Origin: UBA6168 sp041392505
GTDB taxonomy: Bacteria > Bacteroidota > Bacteroidia > Chitinophagales > Saprospiraceae
NCBI GenBank assembly: GCA_041392505.1
Contig: JAWKLX010000005.1
Coordinates: 124,001-188,000 of the forward strand
Length of the DNA: 64,000 bases
Direction of reading: 5' to 3'
The notes beneath the pieces are model-generated. The model was not told the DNA's origin, searched no databases, and saw only the letters and a program-made list of their open reading frames with translations. The translations under genes were made by a program, and so were the position numbers. This document shows positions 17,119 to 25,296 of this stretch, in pieces (within the stretch, counting starts at the first letter, position 1; each line of letters starts with the position of its first letter).

Positions 17119-20100
17119 ATGTATTTAAACTGTCATACTTATTTCAGCCTGCGTTACGGCACGCTGTCGCCCAAGGAGTTGGTGCAGACGGCCAAGCGGT
17201 GGGGCGTCACGGCCTTGGCGTTGACGGACATCAACAATACCTCCTGCATGGGTGAATTCGTCAAATGCTGCAAGGAGGCAGGCATCCAGCCAATCGCAGG
17301 CATTGACTTTCGAAACAGCGAGGGGAAACAGCTTTATGTCGGTATCGCCCGCAACAGCGAGGGCTTCCGCCAACTCAATCAATACCTCACCCATTACAAC
17401 CTCATCAACAAACCCTTACCCGAGGTTTTTAACCATGAAATTTTACCCCCTTCGGGAAATAAGCCCCCTGCATTCACCACTCACCATTCACCATTCACCA
17501 TTATTTACCCCCGCCTTATCAAACCCATCACCGATTTCAAAGAAAACGAATACTTGGGCATCCGCCCCGAACACGTCAACCACTTGTTCACCTCCGATGT
17601 GCGCAAATACCCACACAAACTGCTCATGCTCAGTCCCGCTACCTTCCTCAATGACGAAGGGTTTCAGTTGCACCAAATCCTTCGTTGCATCGACCTGAAC
17701 ACTGTGCTCGGCAAGCTGACGGCTAAAGACACCGCTAAAAAAACCGAGCGCCTGCACCCCCCTGAAGTACTGCTCGACCTGTATAAAGTCTATCCTCAAA
17801 TTATTGAAAACACCAAGCGGCTGGTGGAAAGCTGCTCCATTGAACTGGCGACGGGCGATCAAGTGAACCGCCGCACTTTTACGGGTGACCAAGAGGGCGA
17901 TTTCGCTTTGGTGAAAAAATTGGCGCTGGCGGGCTGCAAGCAACGCTACGGAGAGCGCCATGCCAAAGCGACCCAACGCATTGAAAAGGAACTGGAGGTG
18001 ATCAAAGAGATGAATTTTTGCGCCTATTTTCTCATCGCTTGGGACCTGGTACGCTATGCCCACAGCATTGGCTACCACCATGTCGGGCGGGGCAGTGGGG
18101 CTAATTCTATTGTTGCCTTTTGCCTGCAAATTACCGACGTCGACCCATTGGAGCTCGACCTTTATTTCGAACGTTTCATCAACCGCCACCGGGCCTCGCC
18201 ACCCGATTTCGACATTGATTTTTCTTGGGATGAACGGGACGACGTGACGGACTACATTTTCAAAAGATATGGCAAGGAGTACACTGCTTTGCTGGCTACT
18301 TACAGCACTTTTCAGTTCAACGCAGCGGTGCGGGAGTTGGGGAAGGTTTATGGTTTGCCGAAGGCGGAAATTGATACGTTTATTGATGACGTGCTCAAGG
18401 CTACAGGGACGAGGGATGTGCGCTATTGGAAGGAGGATCACGAAGGTGGTAGAGGGTGGGAGGTGGAAGGTGGAGGGGCACCACCTTCTACCCTCCACCT
18501 TCTACCCTCCACCCTTCACCGTGCTATCATCCATTTTGCCCAAAAGCTGCATGGCTTTCCGAACTACTTATCCATCCATGCGGGCGGTATTGTCATTTCG
18601 GAAAAACCGATCAACTACCATACGGCATTGCAGATGATGCCAAAGGGTTTTCCCATCACCCAGTTCGACATGTATCACGGCGAGGATTTGGGTTTTCACA
18701 AATTGGACATCCTTAGTCAACGGGGGTTGGGACATGTGAAGGATGCGGTGGATTTGGTGAAACAAAACCAAGGCAAAGCCATCGATGTCTATGACATAGC
18801 GGCGATCAAAGCCGATGAAAAGGCACGGCAACAATTGAGGTCGGGGCAATGCATGGGCTGTTTTTATGTGGAGTCGCCCGCCATGCGGGGGCTGTTGAGC
18901 AAATTGCGCTGCGAGGACTATGTCCATCTTGTGGCCGCTAGTTCGATCATCCGGCCAGGGGTAGCAAAATCGGGTATGATGAAGGAATACATCAGGCGGT
19001 TTCGGATGTCGGATTTCGGATGTCGGAAAAACGGCAAGGGGGCATCCGACGTCCGGAATCCGACATCCGAAATCAAATACCTGCACCCAACATTTGAGGA
19101 GCATTTGGGTGAAACATTTGGGATAATGGTTTATCAGGAAGATGTGATCAAAATATTGCACCACTTCGCTGGCTTGGGTTTGGATGAAAGCGATGTGCTG
19201 CGGCGGGTGATGAACGGCAAAAAAGCGGACTCTGAGAAATACCGAAGCCTCGAACGCCAATATTTTGAAAACTGCAAAAAGATGGGCCATTCCGATGAGT
19301 TGGCCAACGAAGTATGGCGGCAGATCAAAAGCTTCGCTGGTTACTCTTTTTGCAAAGCGCACTCGGCGAGTTTTGCGGTGGAGAGTTTTCAGAGCCTTTA
19401 TCTGAAAGCCTATTTCCCACTCGAATTCATGGTGGCCGTCATCAACAATTTTGGCGGCTTTTATAAAACGGAATACTACTTCCACGAGGCCCGCATGGCG
19501 GGTGCCAACATCCATGCGCCCTGCGTCAACCACAGCCTTTACCTTACCAATATTGAGGGGAAAGACATCCATATCGGCTTCGTTCACCTGCATTCCATGG
19601 AGCAAAAAGTGGCGCACCGGATCGTCCACCAGCGCTCCGCTGGCGGTCCTTTCCGCAGCCTCACCGACTTTGTGAACCGGGTAAACATTTCCGCCGAACA
19701 ACTGGAAATCCTCATCCGCATCGGCGCCTTCCGCTTCACGGGTTTAAACAAATACGAACTGATGTGGGAAAAAAATGCGGTGTTCAACCCCAAGGGAAAA
19801 TTCGAGTGCAGTGGCCGCCTCTTCGCCGACCCAGTCGAGGATTTCCGGCTGCCCGACCTGAAAGAAGGCCCTCTCGACCAAGCCTTCGACGAAACCGAAT
19901 TGCTCGGCTTCCCCCTCTGTTCCCCGTTTGATCTGCTGGTGGAACGCCACCACCCTGACTGCACCGCCGCCGCCGACCTCCCCAAAGCCGTTGGCCTGAT
20001 GGTTACCATGCTCGGCTATTATGTTTGCAAAAAGGACGTGCGCACCGTCAACGGTAAAATGATGAACTTCGGTACCTGGCTCGACGAGGACGGCCATTTT

Positions 20101-20265
20101 TTCGATACCACCCATTTCCCCAATTTCCTGCAATCCTCCCCCTTCCGGGGCAAGGGCATTTATAAAATCACGGGCCGGGTGGCGGAGGAATACGGCTTTC
20201 CAAGTGTGGAGGTGGTGAAGATGGAGCGGTTGGGGTATAGGGGGGATGGGCGATATGGGGAGTGA
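17119..20265 (+). CDS. dnaE2: DNA polymerase III alpha subunit, DnaE2-like (probable translesion polymerase)
   Basis: 1048 aa, C-family polymerase, shorter than replicative DnaE. N-terminal PHP domain (1-about 200) starts YLNCHTYFSLRYGT and ALALTDINN, where active PHP domains have HxH and DH; the lost His residues argue against a working PHP site. The palm has GRGSGANSIVAFCLQ and PDFDIDFSWDERDDV with the catalytic Asp pair. The helix-hairpin and OB parts follow (GKGIYKITGRVAEEYG), and there is no long tau-binding tail. Such second DnaE proteins work in error-prone lesion bypass with ImuB; no imuA/imuB is adjacent, but dinB is 22 kb away. Three in-frame repeat inserts interrupt conserved regions (17470, 18445, 19000). 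Confidence 0.88.
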   Translation: MYLNCHTYFSLRYGTLSPKELVQTAKRWGVTALALTDINNTSCMGEFVKCCKEAGIQPIAGIDFRNSEGKQLYVGIARNSEGFRQLNQYLTHYNLINKPLPEVFNHEILPPSGNKPPAFTTHHSPFTIIYPRLIKPITDFKENEYLGIRPEHVNHLFTSDVRKYPHKLLMLSPATFLNDEGFQLHQILRCIDLNTVLGKLTAKDTAKKTERLHPPEVLLDLYKVYPQIIENTKRLVESCSIELATGDQVNRRTFTGDQEGDFALVKKLALAGCKQRYGERHAKATQRIEKELEVIKEMNFCAYFLIAWDLVRYAHSIGYHHVGRGSGANSIVAFCLQITDVDPLELDLYFERFINRHRASPPDFDIDFSWDERDDVTDYIFKRYGKEYTALLATYSTFQFNAAVRELGKVYGLPKAEIDTFIDDVLKATGTRDVRYWKEDHEGGRGWEVEGGGAPPSTLHLLPSTLHRAIIHFAQKLHGFPNYLSIHAGGIVISEKPINYHTALQMMPKGFPITQFDMYHGEDLGFHKLDILSQRGLGHVKDAVDLVKQNQGKAIDVYDIAAIKADEKARQQLRSGQCMGCFYVESPAMRGLLSKLRCEDYVHLVAASSIIRPGVAKSGMMKEYIRRFRMSDFGCRKNGKGASDVRNPTSEIKYLHPTFEEHLGETFGIMVYQEDVIKILHHFAGLGLDESDVLRRVMNGKKADSEKYRSLERQYFENCKKMGHSDELANEVWRQIKSFAGYSFCKAHSASFAVESFQSLYLKAYFPLEFMVAVINNFGGFYKTEYYFHEARMAGANIHAPCVNHSLYLTNIEGKDIHIGFVHLHSMEQKVAHRIVHQRSAGGPFRSLTDFVNRVNISAEQLEILIRIGAFRFTGLNKYELMWEKNAVFNPKGKFECSGRLFADPVEDFRLPDLKEGPLDQAFDETELLGFPLCSPFDLLVERHHPDCTAAADLPKAVGLMVTMLGYYVCKKDVRTVNGKMMNFGTWLDEDGHFFDTTHFPNFLQSSPFRGKGIYKITGRVAEEYGFPSVEVVKMERLGYRGDGRYGE
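17470..17502. repeat. In-frame period-7 repeat in dnaE2, insert 1
   Basis: CACCA recurs four times at exactly 7-nt spacing. It encodes part of a segment rich in Pro, Thr and His (about residues 115-130, AFTTHHSPFT) that is extra relative to the expected PHP-domain sequence. Confidence 0.75.
18445..18514. repeat. In-frame inverted period-7 repeat in dnaE2, insert 2
   Basis: In the left arm GGT recurs every 7 nt; in the right arm (18481-18514) ACC recurs five times every 7 nt. The arms are imperfect reverse complements. It encodes the low-complexity peptide EGGRGWEVEGGGAPPSTLHL. Confidence 0.85.
19000..19073. repeat. In-frame inverted period-7 repeat in dnaE2, insert 3
   Basis: TCGGA recurs four times at exactly 7 nt in the left arm (19000-19027), and TCCG four times at 7 nt in the right arm (19043-19073). 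The arms pair over about 28 nt with two mismatches, around a 16-nt spacer. The frame stays open through it. Confidence 0.88.
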
Positions 20266-20301
20266 AATAAAATTAGCCGATCTATTTTAGAGATAAATCT
20301 T

Positions 20302-20309
20302 TAAATTTG
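20302..20309 (+). promoter_or_regulatory. -7 box of xisH-xisI cassette 1
   Basis: TAAATTTG, 27 bases before xisH. The stretch from here to the ATG is nearly identical to that before cassette 2 (24457), showing that the duplicated unit included its promoter. No clear -33 box. Confidence 0.5.
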
Positions 20310-20336
20310 TAAACGACCCAAAACAGAAACCAGCTT

Positions 20337-20750
20337 ATGGCAAGAGACAAATTTCACCATGAGTTCCGGGAGGCACTGGAAAACGATGGTTGGACAGTTA
20401 CGCATGACCCACTCACATTTAAAATTGGAAAAATACAAGTGCAAATCGATCTAGGCGCTGAGCGCTTGATCGCTGCTGAACGTGGAGAAGAGAAGATCGC
20501 AGTAGAAATCAAAACTTTTGTCAATGCGTCATTCATTACTGCTTTATATGAAGCAGTTGGTAAATACATCATTTATCGCAATATCGTTGAAATGAAAGAG
20601 CCAGACCGGATTCTTTACATGGCAACCCCAGAGCCGATTTATGATGAATTTTTCAAAGAGGAAGTATTGCAGGAAACATTGAGAAAAGAAAAATTCAAGC
20701 TCATCGTTTACAATCCTGATATACAAACTATCACACAATGGATAAAATAA
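20337..20750 (+). CDS. xisH: XisH family protein
   Basis: 137 aa, full length. XisH was described in heterocyst cyanobacteria as a factor needed for excision of the fdxN element with XisF and XisI; most homologues elsewhere have no known element. What is seen: the family start MARDKFHHEFREALENDGW, and a restriction-nuclease-like core with QIDLGAERLIAAERG and EKIAVEIKTF, whose Asp and E-x-K could form a PD-(D/E)XK site. It overlaps xisI by 13 bases, so the two are translationally coupled. No recombinase lies nearby, so an excision role here is doubtful. Confidence 0.92.
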   Translation: MARDKFHHEFREALENDGWTVTHDPLTFKIGKIQVQIDLGAERLIAAERGEEKIAVEIKTFVNASFITALYEAVGKYIIYRNIVEMKEPDRILYMATPEPIYDEFFKEEVLQETLRKEKFKLIVYNPDIQTITQWIK

Positions 20751-21073
20751 AAAAATACGAAGCGGCTATCCTTAGCATTTTAACCGAATACGCTAAAATT
20801 AAATATGCAAATGTGGAAGGCGGCAATGAATTGATCGCAGATAAAGAAAATCACCGCTATCAAATAGTTACCATTGGCTGGGAAGGTAATCGGTTTGTCC
20901 ACGACTGTCCCATGCATTTTGATATTATCAATGGGAAAATATGGATACAACGGAACATGACGGAATGGGAAGTTGGAAAAATGCTGGAAGAACAAGGCGT
21001 TCCCAAATCAGATATTGTTATTGGTTTTCTATCGCCCAAAATGAGGGAGTATTCGGAGTATGCGGTGGTGTAA
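20738..21073 (+). CDS. xisI: XisI family protein
   Basis: 111 aa, full length. XisI is the usual partner of XisH. Family marks: MDKIKKYEAAILSILTEYA at the start, FVHDCPMHFDI in the middle, KIWIQRNMTEWEV, and the C-terminal EEQGVPKSDIVIGFLSP. It begins inside the end of xisH. A paralog with the same gene order lies at 24892 and a divergent solitary one at 46599. The XisH-XisI pair behaves like a mobile two-gene cassette; its function outside cyanobacteria is unknown. Confidence 0.92.
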   Translation: MDKIKKYEAAILSILTEYAKIKYANVEGGNELIADKENHRYQIVTIGWEGNRFVHDCPMHFDIINGKIWIQRNMTEWEVGKMLEEQGVPKSDIVIGFLSPKMREYSEYAVV

Positions 21074-21273
21074 TAAACGAACTAATAGACCCTTATTATT
21101 CCATAATTATTAAACTGGAGTGTTTAAAATTCAAAGATGTCTTTGATAGTTCTCAAATAATTCAAAAGCAGAATGGTGAAGCCTATCAAACCTACTTTTA
21201 TAGTCTCAATATAATCCATAATTGGGACGGACGTTTTCAATACTTTTTCTAATTTTTAAATCATAGTTTATTC

Positions 21274-21597
21274 TCACCCTCTTCTTTCCAACAACTCCTC
21301 CAAACTATACCCCTCGGATGCAGATCGCTTACCCTTTTTAATTTGCAGCAAGTCATTTTTATTCTGGATGTGCAGCCACAAAGCGGGGTTGATGTTGAAG
21401 ATGCTATCGAGCTTGAAGGCGAGGTCGATATTGATGCGACGGGCACCTTTGATGAGCGCACTCAGGTTGGAAGACTGGATACCGATGTAATCGGCAAAAT
21501 CTTTATTTTTAATTTGAATAGACTGGATCAACTCATTCAAAAACCAACCTGTCGTTTTTATTTCCGATGGGTTTTCCTCGTTCAAATAATCTTCCAT
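21274..21597 (-). CDS. HigA-type antitoxin (XRE helix-turn-helix)
   Basis: 107 aa. A helix-turn-helix domain at about residues 25-80 (KDFADYIGIQSSNLSALIKG, then ARRINIDLAFKLDSIFNI) and the ending NPALWLHIQNKNDLL match antitoxins of the HigA/VapI group, which neutralise a HigB ribosome-dependent mRNA nuclease and repress their own operon. No HigB is found next to it: the 5' neighbour is a short, broken ORF (21582-21766). It therefore looks like an orphan antitoxin or a relic of a TA module. Confidence 0.82.
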   Translation of the reverse strand: MEDYLNEENPSEIKTTGWFLNELIQSIQIKNKDFADYIGIQSSNLSALIKGARRINIDLAFKLDSIFNINPALWLHIQNKNDLLQIKKGKRSASEGYSLEELLERRG

Positions 21598-21766
21598 TTG
21601 GGAGCGGAGAGAACGGATATTGGTTTTATTTTCCGTTCATCACTTTGGGCAATGGATATTTCCTCTATCATTTTGCGGGTCGTTTTGAATGACTCGCTGT
21701 TCACATTACAACGCCCGTACCTGTGCCGTTGATTCCACCTTCATTGATAAATTCTTTTTTTGCCAT
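21582..21766 (-). pseudogene. Short ORF before the antitoxin, broken by a frameshift
   Basis: From the ATG at 21766 the frame reads MAKKEFINEGGINGTGTGVV and stops after 21 residues. One extra base near 21705 would continue it as NVNSESFKTTRKMIEEISIA up to a stop at 21582 that overlaps the antitoxin start. The restored protein would be about 60 aa. Family not recognised; it is too short for HigB. The overlap suggests an operon with the antitoxin. Confidence 0.45.
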
Positions 21767-21792
21767 GGCTAAAAGTTAATTATGACACTGCG

Positions 21793-21911
21793 TCAAATGT
21801 AAGGCTGAGAAGTTTTAGTTCACAAACGTCGGCAGAGTTTGGAACCCTGCCGACGTTAGGCTTAATCAAAATTGCTGTGTAAAATTTGAATAATAACAGC
21901 CTTACATTTGA
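21793..21911. repeat. Nested inverted repeats, with second copy of the AACGTCGGCAG hairpin
   Basis: The outer arms (21793-21807 and 21897-21911) are a perfect 15-bp inverted repeat (TCAAATGTAAGGCTG). Inside is an 11-bp stem (21825-21835 with 21847-21857) nearly identical to the hairpin at 6165-6197. Total span 119 bp, no ORF; MITE-like. Confidence 0.65.
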
Positions 21912-22057
21912 TAGATCACCAAGTTATTAAATATTGATCACCAAATTGCTTTTATTATCAATGTTAGATCTCCATTCCACAAACAGGGGTTCTGTCGGTG
22001 CGGCAGACTATGGGGTGAGATGAAGAATGAAAAGTCGCCCCTAAGTGAGAATGATAA

Positions 22058-24223
22058 TCACAACTGCAACCGAATCCCTGGCCCCAGCAAATAGAAAAAT
22101 TTCTTCTCAGATAAAAAATACCCGCAGCCCAGAAAGAGTGGAAAGCTCAGTTTCTTAGCTTTCCCTTGTAGCGGATACAGGCTGCCGAGCGCTACGACAC
22201 CCACATCCCGGTTATTACTGTTTTCGCTAAAATTGAAGGCATTGAGCGCCAGAAAGCCCGCACCGAATTTGTAAGGCCGAAACTTGGCGATGCGCCGGGG
22301 GTGGTAAAAACTGAACTGTGCGATGATGGCCATGCTCACACCGCTGAGGGTACCAAAGCCTTCTTCATTGAACCTTTTGGTCAGCAAACCGGCAGGGAAG
22401 GACACATCCAGATCGAAGGAGGAGTAACGCCGCAGGATGAATTCGGCCCTTTTTGAAAAGCCCTCCCCGCCGTGTTGTTGTGGGTCGTGGCGGATGGTGA
22501 TTTCGATGTTCGACCAGTCGTCAAGGTCAAAGGTTTTGCGGCGCAGCAACTGGTTGATGCTAATGTTGCCGGGCTGGCAATCTTTTCGGTCGTACTGGTC
22601 AAAGCGGGGTGAATTTTCGCCGGGGCACACCACCACTTTTTCGAGCGTACGCCGATCCACAAGGGTGTTGCCGCTCGTCACTTGGATGTCTATAATGAGG
22701 TACTGTTTGCCGTAAAGTCGGCTACCGCCATCCAGTTTTTGTGGGTTAAAAGCGATGATGATGTCATCGAGTGTGTGGTCAATGAAAACAGTTTTATCAA
22801 TGTCTAAGAGCACCCTATCCGGTTGGTCTTCGATGCCGAGCGTAATGAAATCAAGTGGGTGCGGCGCTTGGAATTCTTTTACTTTAAACTTGTGCCCAGT
22901 CGCTTTACCATAGTTAAGCACAGCAACCTCGGGCTTCTTGATGTCGAGTGGCACACGGGCGTAAAAAAGCACCTCGTTTTCACCCCGCACCAAGGTGTCG
23001 GTGCGCACCTCGGCCAGACCGTCGAAAGAGAAATTGGCTTTATGCAAACCGTCGCCTTGCAGTTTGATTTCTATCTGCTCGCCAGGATAGACAAACTGCC
23101 CCTTACTCTCGTTCCCTTTGGCCGAAATGACACTCACACTTTCCACTTTGGTGACTGGCGTTATGCTGAAATTGGTCAGACACTTTGCGACATCCCCATC
23201 CTTTATGTAAAGATAGCCCTCCGACTGCCGGTGCTGGTTGTAGGGGCGCAGCCAACAAAGTACCCTCCCATTAGCAAGGATACTTCGGGTAAAAATCTCA
23301 GCGATGAGCATACCGCCTGCCTCTTGTTGTTTTTCCAGCCGGTAGGTTTTACTGAGTTGGATGATAGGATGATAATCCAATTCTATTTCAATGCCTTCGC
23401 CCGGCAGGTTGCGGTTCAGGCTGACTTCCTTTTTGTTGGTGTTTAAAAAAACGAGCTTACTCTCTTTGACCTCAAACTCGTAGCGCAGCGGCGGCAGTTC
23501 GTACACTGGTTTGCTGTCGGATGAAAGAAAAGGCTTGCGGAGCCGCAGCGGAGCTTCGAACACCTGCATGCCAGGCTTGGTCGGCAGCAGGTGGATGCGC
23601 AGCTCGCCCTGTTCTACCGAAAATTTGTAATTAATATTCAGGTCTTTTGTCCACTGGTTGAAATAGCGGATGTTGTACGGGCGGTCGGTTTCTACACGGA
23701 ACACCCGTTCTTCCCCAATGAAAAGTTTGTTGTCCTGAGGGTCGAGAAAAGCGGATGTTTCGGTAACGGGGAAAAGTTTTAACTCATGGATATAGGACTC
23801 CCCTCGTCCAAAAGGGGTAATAGAAAAAGTGAATTGCAAAAAATCGCTTTGCGTCAGTTGTGAAAAACGGGCCTTCAAACGGAAATGATTTTCGATACGC
23901 AGAATGCTGTCGACCAATTTGAAATCAGCCGAAGGCATTAGCCCTATTTGCTTGATGGATGCAGGAAAGGAAGGGTACAACTCCACCTCACACACTGCGT
24001 CCACGTCTTCATACTGGAAGTAAAGCTGTTGCTCGCCGTTGATGCTGACCGTGTTTTTTGACCAGGTAAAAATGGAGGTGTCTATTTTGAGCACGACTTC
24101 CTGAAACGGGCCATTTTTGTTGGATTGGGCAGTGGCAGACATTTGCCATGACAGCAGCACAACCAACAGGGCGCTGTATTTAAGAAGAAACAGTAGCGAC
24201 GAATGACGGGTAAGGAAAACCAT
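22058..24223 (-). CDS. Large hypothetical envelope protein
   Basis: 721 aa, family not recognised. It starts with a hydrophobic signal sequence (about residues 10-32, MSATAQ). The body is a series of beta-rich, Ig-like segments with few Cys. The last 110 residues (from about SFDLDVSFPAGLL) alternate hydrophobic and polar residues and end in GPGIRLQL, with a final Leu, like an outer-membrane beta-barrel end. This suggests an exported protein with a periplasmic or surface part and possible C-terminal barrel strands. It has no operon partner; it lies between two xisHI cassettes, but its base composition is like that of core genes, so it was probably there before them. Confidence 0.65.
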   Translation of the reverse strand: MVFLTRHSSLLFLLKYSALLVVLLSWQMSATAQSNKNGPFQEVVLKIDTSIFTWSKNTVSINGEQQLYFQYEDVDAVCEVELYPSFPASIKQIGLMPSADFKLVDSILRIENHFRLKARFSQLTQSDFLQFTFSITPFGRGESYIHELKLFPVTETSAFLDPQDNKLFIGEERVFRVETDRPYNIRYFNQWTKDLNINYKFSVEQGELRIHLLPTKPGMQVFEAPLRLRKPFLSSDSKPVYELPPLRYEFEVKESKLVFLNTNKKEVSLNRNLPGEGIEIELDYHPIIQLSKTYRLEKQQEAGGMLIAEIFTRSILANGRVLCWLRPYNQHRQSEGYLYIKDGDVAKCLTNFSITPVTKVESVSVISAKGNESKGQFVYPGEQIEIKLQGDGLHKANFSFDGLAEVRTDTLVRGENEVLFYARVPLDIKKPEVAVLNYGKATGHKFKVKEFQAPHPLDFITLGIEDQPDRVLLDIDKTVFIDHTLDDIIIAFNPQKLDGGSRLYGKQYLIIDIQVTSGNTLVDRRTLEKVVVCPGENSPRFDQYDRKDCQPGNISINQLLRRKTFDLDDWSNIEITIRHDPQQHGGEGFSKRAEFILRRYSSFDLDVSFPAGLLTKRFNEEGFGTLSGVSMAIIAQFSFYHPRRIAKFRPYKFGAGFLALNAFNFSENSNNRDVGVVALGSLYPLQGKAKKLSFPLFLGCGYFLSEKKFFYLLGPGIRLQL

Positions 24224-24456
24224 AGTTACGTTCTTTATGAGCGGCTATATTCGGTCGGCGCGCAAAGGTCGCTTTTTCTGGGTATTTGACATTTAGCATT
24301 TGCCTTCTAGGGAAAGGGCATTTTCAAAATTCTAATAAAAGCGGAGCCCTTCGATTGAAAAATGTGGGTCGGGTGGATATGGGGTTTTGAGTGGCGAGGG
24401 CGTATAGACGACGGAATAAAAGATACTCCTATTCACTAAAACTACTTGCAATTCCT

Positions 24457-24464
24457 TAAATTTG
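24457..24464 (+). promoter_or_regulatory. -7 box of xisH-xisI cassette 2
   Basis: TAAATTTG, 27 bases before the ATG, at the same position as in cassette 1. Confidence 0.5.
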
Positions 24465-24491
24465 TAAGCAACCCAAAATAGAGACCAACTT

Positions 24492-24904
24492 ATGGCAAGA
24501 GACAAATTCCACTATGAGTTCCGTAAAGCGCTGGAAAGTGATGGTTGGACGGTGACTCACGACCCGCTCACATTTAAAATCGGCAAGATACAAGTACAGA
24601 TCGATTTGGGTGCCGAACGTTTGATCGCTGCGGAACGGGGAGAAGAGAAAATAGCGGTAGAAATCAAGACATTAGCAACTTGTCTTTTATCACCGCACTT
24701 TACGAGGCAATTGGTAAATACATTGTATATCGAAACGTGATTGAAATGCAGGCGTCTGAAAGAACTTTGTATTTGGCTGTGCCTTTAGATGTTTATGGCC
24801 GATTTTTCAAAGAAAAAATTTTGCAAAGGGTGACTGAAAAAGAACAGTTCAACCTCATTATTTACAACAATAAAACTAAAACCATTTCGCAATGGATCAA
24901 CTAA
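24492..24904 (+). pseudogene. xisH: XisH family protein, copy 2, disrupted by a 1-base deletion
   Basis: Residues 1-59 match copy 1 closely (VEIKT), then the frame shifts. Adding one T in the TT at 24672-24673 restores KTFSNLSFITALYEAIG and the rest of the protein, which continues in the other frame to 24904. The deletion falls in a short T run at the VEIKT strand, so the product would lose its C-terminal half. Either a real recent inactivation or a sequence error; the downstream xisI is intact. Confidence 0.88.
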
Positions 24905-25227
24905 AAAAATATGAAACTGCCGTCATCAGTATTTTAAAGGAATATGCCAAGATCAAATATGCCAACATAGTCGGTGGCAACCATTTAGTCGTCGACAAAA
25001 AGAACCATCACTATTTAATCATTACAATGGGATGGGAAGATGGCATATTTGTCCACGACTGCCCCATGCACTTTGAAATAAAGGATGGAAAAATATGGGT
25101 ACAGCATAATATGACGGAATGGGAAGTTGGGAAGATGTTGGAAGAGCAGGGTGTTCCTAAAATGGATATTGTGGCCGGATTTCTTGCACCGGATATGCGG
25201 GAATATTCAGGGTATGCGGTAGTGTGA
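24892..25227 (+). CDS. xisI: XisI family protein, copy 2
   Basis: 111 aa, intact and closely similar to the product at 20738 (FVHDCPMHFEI, MTEWEVGKMLEEQGVPKMDI). It overlaps the end of the frameshifted xisH by 13 bases, the same arrangement as in cassette 1. If the xisH deletion is real, coupling between the two genes would be lost and this gene might be poorly translated. Confidence 0.92.
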   Translation: MDQLKKYETAVISILKEYAKIKYANIVGGNHLVVDKKNHHYLIITMGWEDGIFVHDCPMHFEIKDGKIWVQHNMTEWEVGKMLEEQGVPKMDIVAGFLAPDMREYSGYAVV

Positions 25228-25296
25228 GACCTCATCAGCAGGAGTTTATACACTGAAATAACTGACCTTCTAAAAATTCATTGGAATTCATTCTTT

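Noticed and set aside
17470..19073. Regularly spaced repeats as a possible CRISPR-like array
   Set aside because: Units are only 7 nt, without spacers of 25-40 nt, and lie within a coding frame; no cas gene is present.
18568..19701. A 377-codon open frame on the minus strand within dnaE2
   Set aside because: It is antisense to a clearly conserved polymerase, its composition is that of a shadow frame, and it has no recognisable motif.
20337..25227. XisH/XisI as evidence for a prophage or excisable element
   Set aside because: No recombinase, attachment sites or phage genes were seen between or around the cassettes.
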